Shown here: positions 7,226 to 10,501 of the stretch, in pieces
Numbering within the stretch: position 1 is the stretch's first letter
Layout: each line of letters starts with the position of its first letter
Assembly (NCBI GenBank): GCA_937892275.1
Contig: CALAVG010000249.1
Span: forward strand, 1-10,501
DNA from: an uncultured Methanomicrobiales archaeon
GTDB lineage: Archaea > Thermoplasmatota > Thermoplasmata > Methanomassiliicoccales > Methanomethylophilaceae
Direction of reading: 5' to 3'
Length of the DNA: 10,501 nt
Translations under genes and position numbers: made by a program
Notes under the pieces: model-generated
What the model was told of the DNA's origin: nothing
The model's input: only the letters and a program-made list of their open reading frames with translations
Database searches by the model: none

Positions 7226-7460
7226 TCACGTCCTGAAGAAGTTTCGCAGGGCATCCATGATGATGGATGCCGACAGAAATTGGATGATACGCAAGATCAC
7301 CGACTCCGACCGCAACATCCTGATTGATCTAGGGCTTCTGCCGCGTATAATCGATGTAAAGAATCCTAGAGGGAGGCCTAAGAAGGAACATTCCGAATCT
7401 AAGACTAAAAGACCGAGGGGACGTCCACGGAAAGACTCTTCATCTGAAGGAGAGGTTTAA
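7176..7460 (+). CDS. Small AT-hook protein
   Basis: The frame encodes up to 94 residues. Its C-terminal half carries two AT-hook cores, NPRGRPKKE (63-71) and RPRGRPRKD (79-87), each a GRP flanked by basic residues, a motif that binds the minor groove of AT-rich DNA. The tail is serine/glutamate-rich (DSSSEGEV). The middle (MIRKITDSDRNILIDLGLLPRI) looks helical but I do not recognise it. The first ATG at 7176 would overlap the 5' end of the opposite-strand FeoB fragment by 50 bases. A start at the ATG cluster 7257-7263 removes the overlap, has AGGG five bases before 7257, and leaves a protein of 65-67 residues with both hooks. A nucleoid-associated or regulatory role is an inference from the hooks alone. 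I see no convincing TATA box upstream. Confidence 0.6.
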   Translation: MRKAFEKVPELSGVPYNHVLKKFRRASMMMDADRNWMIRKITDSDRNILIDLGLLPRIIDVKNPRGRPKKEHSESKTKRPRGRPRKDSSSEGEV

Positions 7461-7466
7461 AAGTAT

Positions 7467-7490
7467 AGCGTTTCGTTTTGTGAAAGCGTT
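7467..7490 (+). terminator. Possible hairpin after the AT-hook gene
   Basis: AGCGTTTC (7467-7474) pairs with GAAA(G)CGTT (7482-7490) with one bulged G and one G-U pair, around a T-rich loop. It begins six bases after the stop codon. There is no strong T run after it, so its role as a terminator is tentative. Confidence 0.35.
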
Positions 7491-7503
7491 ATTCAAACCT
7501 ATG

Positions 7504-7556
7504 TGTAAAACCGAATGATTCACATTGTAAAACGAATCAACATGTTAAAAACCAAT
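7504..7556 (+). repeat. Three imperfect direct repeats upstream of trmY
   Basis: The gap before trmY contains TGTAAAACCGAAT (7504-7516), TGTAAAACGAAT (7526-7537) and TGTTAAAAACCAAT (7543-7556), all in the same orientation, with starts 22 and 17 bases apart. The last copy also contains the TTAAAAA that may act as the trmY TATA element, about 30 bases before the ATG at 7578. The arrangement resembles a repeated operator or a duplicated promoter. Confidence 0.4.
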
Positions 7557-7577
7557 ATGGGAGATACTCACGGCAAC

Positions 7578-8177
7578 ATGGACAGTACATTCATCGTCAT
7601 CGGCCACCGTGCCAAGACCACCGCCGACTTCGAATTCAACGACATCGCCGGATCCGGAGGAAGCCTTGATGTCCTGGCAAGATGCATCGGCACGACATTC
7701 TGCCTCAGCAACGGTCTGAGGAAGGAATCCAGGGCATACCTGGTCCTTCTGGGCGGGAAGGATGCACCCAAGACGATTAAGATATGCGGAAATGAGATCC
7801 AAGGGCTGAACTCTGACGAGAGGAGCATCGCGGGACTGATGCGTGCCGCTCTGAAGAAGGAAGCAGTGAAAGGCAAATGGACGAAGTCCACCACAGGGGT
7901 CTACATATCCAGGGCAGGATTCGAGGACATTCTCCGCGAGCTGTCCGAAGAAGGGGTGACCTTCGTTCACCTGAGGGAGTCCGGTGTCGACATCAGGGGA
8001 TTCGAATTCCCGCCTCATCCGTGCTTCATACTCGGTGATAACGCCGATCTGACAGAAGAGGAGGAAGGGGTGCTGAATGCACACCCGTTCCTCAAGGTTT
8101 CCGTGGGACCCATAAGCTACCATGCGAGCCAGTGCATCACGATAGTCCACAACGAGATGGACCGCAGATGTCCCTGA
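7578..8177 (+). CDS. trmY: tRNA (pseudouridine(54)-N(1))-methyltransferase
   Basis: This 199-residue SPOUT-class enzyme matches archaeal TrmY (formerly DUF358), which uses S-adenosylmethionine to convert pseudouridine 54 in the T loop of tRNA into N1-methylpseudouridine. Shared landmarks are DIAGSGGSLDVLARCI (22-37), LNSDERSIAGLMRAAL (77-92), the TTGVYISRAGFEDIL stretch (105-119), ILGDNADLTEEEE (151-163) and the C-terminal trefoil-knot segment GPISYHASQCITIVHN (177-192). The length fits the family. The ATG at 7578 is chosen because family members start at this point (MDSTFIVIGHRAKTT). Upstream in-frame ATGs at 7515, 7542 and 7557 would add residues without family similarity and overlap the repeat region. 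No clear Shine-Dalgarno is present. The gene converges on the coiled-coil gene with only 38 bases between stops. Confidence 0.93.
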   Translation: MDSTFIVIGHRAKTTADFEFNDIAGSGGSLDVLARCIGTTFCLSNGLRKESRAYLVLLGGKDAPKTIKICGNEIQGLNSDERSIAGLMRAALKKEAVKGKWTKSTTGVYISRAGFEDILRELSEEGVTFVHLRESGVDIRGFEFPPHPCFILGDNADLTEEEEGVLNAHPFLKVSVGPISYHASQCITIVHNEMDRRCP

Positions 8178-8215
8178 TCGCAGATATCGCACTTCAGGCC
8201 CCGGGATTATGAGTT

Positions 8216-8626
8216 TCAAAAGACGTCGTCCTTGTCCCTCTTCATCTGTTCCTTGAGGGCCTTGGCCTCGGCATCAGTGGTCTCGATCTCCTCGAGCTTC
8301 GCATCCTGGTCGGCCTTGATGCTCTCCCTCTCCCCCTGACCCCTGGCCCTTATCTCCTCGAGCTGGAGCTCCAGGTCCTCGATGGTCTTCCTGGAGACGT
8401 TGATGCGCTCCACCAGGTCGCCGAAGCAGTCCTTGTGGGATGCATCGCCGTCATATGTGAAGCGGTAGTACTCCTTCCCGATGGTCTCGTAGCATTCTCT
8501 GACCTGCTCCTTCTCGGCCTTTATCTGGGACGCAATCTTGCTGGCATCCCTGCTCTCGTTGTACTTGCTCGCTGTGCTCTTCGCCGTTGCCTTTGCTTTG
8601 GTTATGGTCTTATCCAAGAATCCCAT
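8216..8626 (-). CDS. Small charged coiled-coil protein, function unknown
   Basis: This 136-residue protein begins MGFLDKTITKAKATAKSTASK and is almost entirely helical, lysine/glutamate-rich and lacking membrane segments. Residues about 72-130 show a heptad-like pattern (LVERINVSRKTIEDLELQLEEI) expected of a coiled coil. A central IGKEYYRFTYDG (49-60) separates two helical blocks. The layout recalls small MGFLDK-type proteins of gut microbes in which a helical stalk with an IGKxYY motif is joined to a zinc ribbon. Here the zinc ribbon is absent, with only two scattered cysteines (45 and 67). That resemblance is from memory and not proof of function. The ATG at 8624-8626 is firmly placed by AGGTGAT three bases upstream and a TATA-like TTTATAC about 40 bases upstream. 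A longer frame to 8701 would include the promoter and is rejected. The gene is divergent from the Asn-synthase-like gene. Confidence 0.75.
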   Translation of the reverse strand: MGFLDKTITKAKATAKSTASKYNESRDASKIASQIKAEKEQVRECYETIGKEYYRFTYDGDASHKDCFGDLVERINVSRKTIEDLELQLEEIRARGQGERESIKADQDAKLEEIETTDAEAKALKEQMKRDKDDVF

Positions 8627-8630
8627 CCAA

Positions 8631-8670
8631 TCACCTAGCGATGGATGATTACCATCACACGATGTATAAA
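8631..8670 (-). promoter_or_regulatory. Promoter and Shine-Dalgarno of the coiled-coil gene
   Basis: On the minus strand TTTATAC (8670-8664) is a good TATA-like box, and AGGTGA (8636-8631) precedes the ATG at 8626 closely. The short leader with a clear Shine-Dalgarno contrasts with the leaderless-style starts elsewhere in the window. Confidence 0.6.
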
Positions 8671-8716
8671 TGAACTTGCATTGGGACGCACATTCTCGCA
8701 CCGTTAATGGAATCCT

Positions 8717-8724
8717 TTTTTATC
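8717..8724 (+). promoter_or_regulatory. TATA-like box of the Asn-synthase-like gene
   Basis: TTTTTATC is centred about 26 bases upstream of the ATG at 8747, which predicts a leaderless message. It shares a 120-base divergent gap with the coiled-coil gene promoter. Confidence 0.55.
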
Positions 8725-8746
8725 AATGGTACTCGATGCGTGCATT

Positions 8747-9541
8747 ATGTCAGTTGAATCTGAGAATCTCGAGAACGCCCTGGTATCAGCAGTCAAGAGT
8801 CAGGTACAGGGCGAAGATGTTGCTGTAGCATTCTCCGGAGGACTGGACTCCGGTCTGGTCGCCGCGATCGCAAAGGAACACGCGAGATCTGTCACGCTGT
8901 ACACATCTGGAAAGGACAGTTCATACGACGTGGTCATGGCCAGAGAGATGTCCGAGAAGCTCGGTCTCCCGTGGCTGCACATCCCCCTCAACGAGGACAA
9001 CATCGAGGCGAGGCTCAGGGAGATGATCTCCATCACCGGAACCTCCAGTCCTCTCACGCTCTCGTTCGAGCTCCCGTTGTTCTTCGTCTGCAGGACCGTC
9101 CGCGAGAAGTACGTCCTGAGCGGACAGGGTTCGGATGAGTTATTCGCAGGATACTCCAAGTACATCGGACTCCCCGTCGAGGAACTCGAGAGGATGAGGA
9201 AGGCGGACATGGGTAAGCTCATCTCGTCCACCATCCCTCACGAGACCAAGGTCGCTGACCACTTCGGAAGGAAGGTACTGTATCCCTACATGGATCCGTT
9301 GGTCACCATGCAGGTCAACGCAATGGACCTCAAGGAACTCGTACCCGCGGACCAGGACCACAGGAAGATGCTCCTCAGGCAGGTCGCCAACAACCTCGGT
9401 TACCCGTTCATCGCCGAAAAGAAGAAGAAAGCGGCGCAGTACGGATCCGGAACGATGGACCTTGTTCGCAAAGTCGCCTCCGACAGGGGACTGACCTACG
9501 CGGAACTGGTCGATCAGATTTACAAAGAGATCTTCGAGTGA
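8747..9541 (+). CDS. Asparagine-synthase-like ATP pyrophosphatase (no glutaminase domain)
   Basis: The 264-residue protein is the C-terminal, ATP-pyrophosphatase half of asparagine synthase standing alone. The PP-loop FSGGLDSG is at 29-36, the second signature SGQGSDELFAGYSKY at 125-139 (compare GxGxDELFGGY in AsnB), and the late segment YPYMDP (179-184) with KKKKAAQYGSG (225-235) matches the end of the synthetase domain. The glutaminase domain with its N-terminal catalytic cysteine is absent, so nitrogen would come from free ammonia or a partner. The true substrate could be aspartate or another carboxylate activated as an acyl-adenylate. The start at 8747 is supported by the TATA-like box about 26 bases upstream; the frame could extend to 8726. 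The 3' end overlaps by 22 bases with a convergent ATP-grasp gene. Related short archaeal homologues are known but lack settled functions. Confidence 0.85.
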   Translation: MSVESENLENALVSAVKSQVQGEDVAVAFSGGLDSGLVAAIAKEHARSVTLYTSGKDSSYDVVMAREMSEKLGLPWLHIPLNEDNIEARLREMISITGTSSPLTLSFELPLFFVCRTVREKYVLSGQGSDELFAGYSKYIGLPVEELERMRKADMGKLISSTIPHETKVADHFGRKVLYPYMDPLVTMQVNAMDLKELVPADQDHRKMLLRQVANNLGYPFIAEKKKKAAQYGSGTMDLVRKVASDRGLTYAELVDQIYKEIFE

Positions 9542-10314
9542 GCGATGTACTCCATGTACATCCTCGCTGGATCCAGGTCGGTCAGGGAGTAAAGCATCCT
9601 GGTACCGACCACATCCTCTATCTCGTTGAGATAGACCTTACCGTCCCCGAACACGAAATCGATGCCGATGAAGTCGGCCATCAATTCGGGGAGGATCCTT
9701 CTTACGATTTGTTTGATCTCATCGGGAGTCTCCACGAGTTCCGCCTTGCCTCCGAGTTTGAAGTTCGCCCTGAAATCCTTATCGGATGAACGAAGGACCG
9801 ATGCGATTATCCTTCCGCCTAGGACGTAGACCCTCATGTCCTTCCCGGGATCTGATGCAAAGCTCTGGATGATCGGCCTCCTCCCCTCGAGTTCCGAGAC
9901 ACATCTGTCGACATCCTCTTTGGAATCCGCCTTGAAGACCTCCGTACCACCGTGACCTATGCATGATTTCACCACCCACGGCGGACCAGCAGGCATCTCC
10001 TGTCCGGGGAAGGAGAACGGAAGTATCGGGATGCCAAGGCCCCTGACAAAGGAGTATGCGAATGCCTTGTCGTTGCATATCCTGCACACTGATGACCTGT
10101 TGTAGACGGTGCTGCCGTAATCCTCCAGCTGCGAGAGTATGTCGCTGTCCCTGATGCGGGAGACCACGACCTCTGGTGCATCCTCATAGTCTATCGAATC
10201 CGTCGTTACTATGGAGCAATCGAAACCCAATTCATTACCCGATTCCATAAGACGTTCGGCGAAGAAACGGTTGCCTTCCAAGTCTTCCTTGTCGTACAGG
10301 ATCCAGCATCTCAC
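9520..10314 (-). CDS. RimK-like ATP-grasp ligase (second of a tandem pair)
   Basis: This 264-residue protein has the RimK-type ATP-grasp fold, which joins a carboxylate (via acyl phosphate) to an amine or similar nucleophile. An N-terminal pre-ATP domain (MRCWILYDKEDLEGNRFFAERL) is followed by NDK (81-83), the ATP-binding lysine and glycine loop VVKSCIGHGG (114-123), RVYVLGGR (161-168), FRANFKLGG (181-189) and the metal-binding end segment NEIEDVVGTRMLY (230-242). The last is a variant of the usual N-x-N ending. The start is GTG at 10312-10314, four bases after the stop of the preceding ATP-grasp gene, so the two are surely co-transcribed. Its 3' end overlaps the Asn-synthase-like gene by 22 bases. 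The substrate is unknown. From memory, similar pairs with EDVVG..MLY and EVNSNAH endings occur in gut Firmicutes. Confidence 0.86.
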   Translation of the reverse strand: MRCWILYDKEDLEGNRFFAERLMESGNELGFDCSIVTTDSIDYEDAPEVVVSRIRDSDILSQLEDYGSTVYNRSSVCRICNDKAFAYSFVRGLGIPILPFSFPGQEMPAGPPWVVKSCIGHGGTEVFKADSKEDVDRCVSELEGRRPIIQSFASDPGKDMRVYVLGGRIIASVLRSSDKDFRANFKLGGKAELVETPDEIKQIVRRILPELMADFIGIDFVFGDGKVYLNEIEDVVGTRMLYSLTDLDPARMYMEYIAHSKISL

Positions 10315-10318
10315 GGTA

Positions 10319-10501
10319 TCACTGCATGAATTCCTTGATGTATCCGATCATCAGGTCCGACACATCGATACCTGTAGCATTCAGAAGGTTCTTGATGTGG
10401 GCGTTGGAATTCACTTCACATACATCGGGACCGTCCTTGGTCTGAAGGATATCCACTCCGGCGAAGTCCGCCTGAACAGCGGAAGCCGCCTCCACGGCCA
10501 A
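10319..10501 (-). CDS. RimK-like ATP-grasp ligase, C-terminal part (5' end outside window)
   Basis: The last 60 codons of a second ATP-grasp protein run in from the right edge. The first codon in view is TTG inside the gene, to be read as leucine and not as a start. FAGVDIL (13-19) followed by GPDVCEVNSNAHIKN (24-38) is the metal-binding end of RimK-type ligases (Glu and Asn of EVN). The closing helix GIDVSDLMIGYIKEF also fits this group. The gene lies directly upstream of the other ATP-grasp gene with four bases between stop and start, so the two probably act on the same pathway. The two C-terminal motifs differ (EVNSNAH here, NEIEDVVG there), so they are diverged paralogues with likely different substrates, not a fresh duplication. 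Confidence 0.86.
   Translation of the reverse strand: MAVEAASAVQADFAGVDILQTKDGPDVCEVNSNAHIKNLLNATGIDVSDLMIGYIKEFMQ

Noticed and set aside
7226..7318. Minus-strand frame upstream of the FeoB fragment, considered as a continuation of FeoB
   Set aside because: It ends in TGA directly before the fragment and its translation shows no FeoB-like segment; it is antisense to the AT-hook gene.
7545..8219. 224-codon minus-strand open frame opposite trmY
   Set aside because: trmY is a strong family match over its full length, and the antisense frame has no family resemblance or promoter.
8627..8701. 25-codon N-terminal extension of the coiled-coil gene
   Set aside because: It covers the TATA-like box and the Shine-Dalgarno of the downstream ATG, and its cysteine-rich start has no similarity to the rest.

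Overview
The window looks like a euryarchaeal chromosome segment, most plausibly from the Thermoplasmatota / Methanomassiliicoccales group (gut-type methanogens). The evidence seen is: an archaea-specific tRNA methyltransferase (TrmY), an archaeal type IA topoisomerase with four zinc ribbons, an archaeal-type NikR, TATA-like boxes 25-32 bases upstream of several start codons (leaderless-style transcription), and GC-rich genes separated by AT-rich gaps. The lineage is an inference from family resemblance; no 16S or mcr gene is present. I see no tRNA, rRNA, CRISPR array or insertion sequence.

Layout. Left edge (1-1692, plus strand): the 3' end of enolase, followed 9 bases later by nicotinate phosphoribosyltransferase, probably one transcript. 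An AT-rich 205-base gap follows, then a small zinc-knuckle protein (1898-2224, plus). It converges on the topoisomerase gene topA (2359-4653, minus). Next are a membrane-anchored, surface-exposed propeller-like protein (4780-6213, minus) and nikR (6295-6735, minus, with a near-perfect hairpin terminator). A FeoB C-terminal fragment (6812-7225, minus) has a 5' end that overlaps a plus-strand AT-hook protein (7176-7460). trmY (7578-8177, plus) follows and converges on a small coiled-coil protein (8216-8626, minus). That gene is divergent from a stand-alone asparagine-synthase-like ATP pyrophosphatase (8747-9541, plus). The latter overlaps tail-to-tail by 22 bases with the second gene of a tandem pair of RimK-like ATP-grasp ligases (9520-10314 and 10319-10501 onward, both minus).

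How the genes may work together. Most are housekeeping: glycolysis/gluconeogenesis, NAD salvage, DNA supercoiling and tRNA modification. Two parts are more unusual. First, NikR lies just downstream of a FeoB remnant on the same strand, which suggests an eroded or remodelled metal-uptake locus. Second, three ATP-dependent ligase/amidase-type genes cluster at the right end (two ATP-grasp enzymes and one glutaminase-less Asn-synthase-like enzyme). Their product is unknown, and this is the best candidate here for an undescribed pathway.
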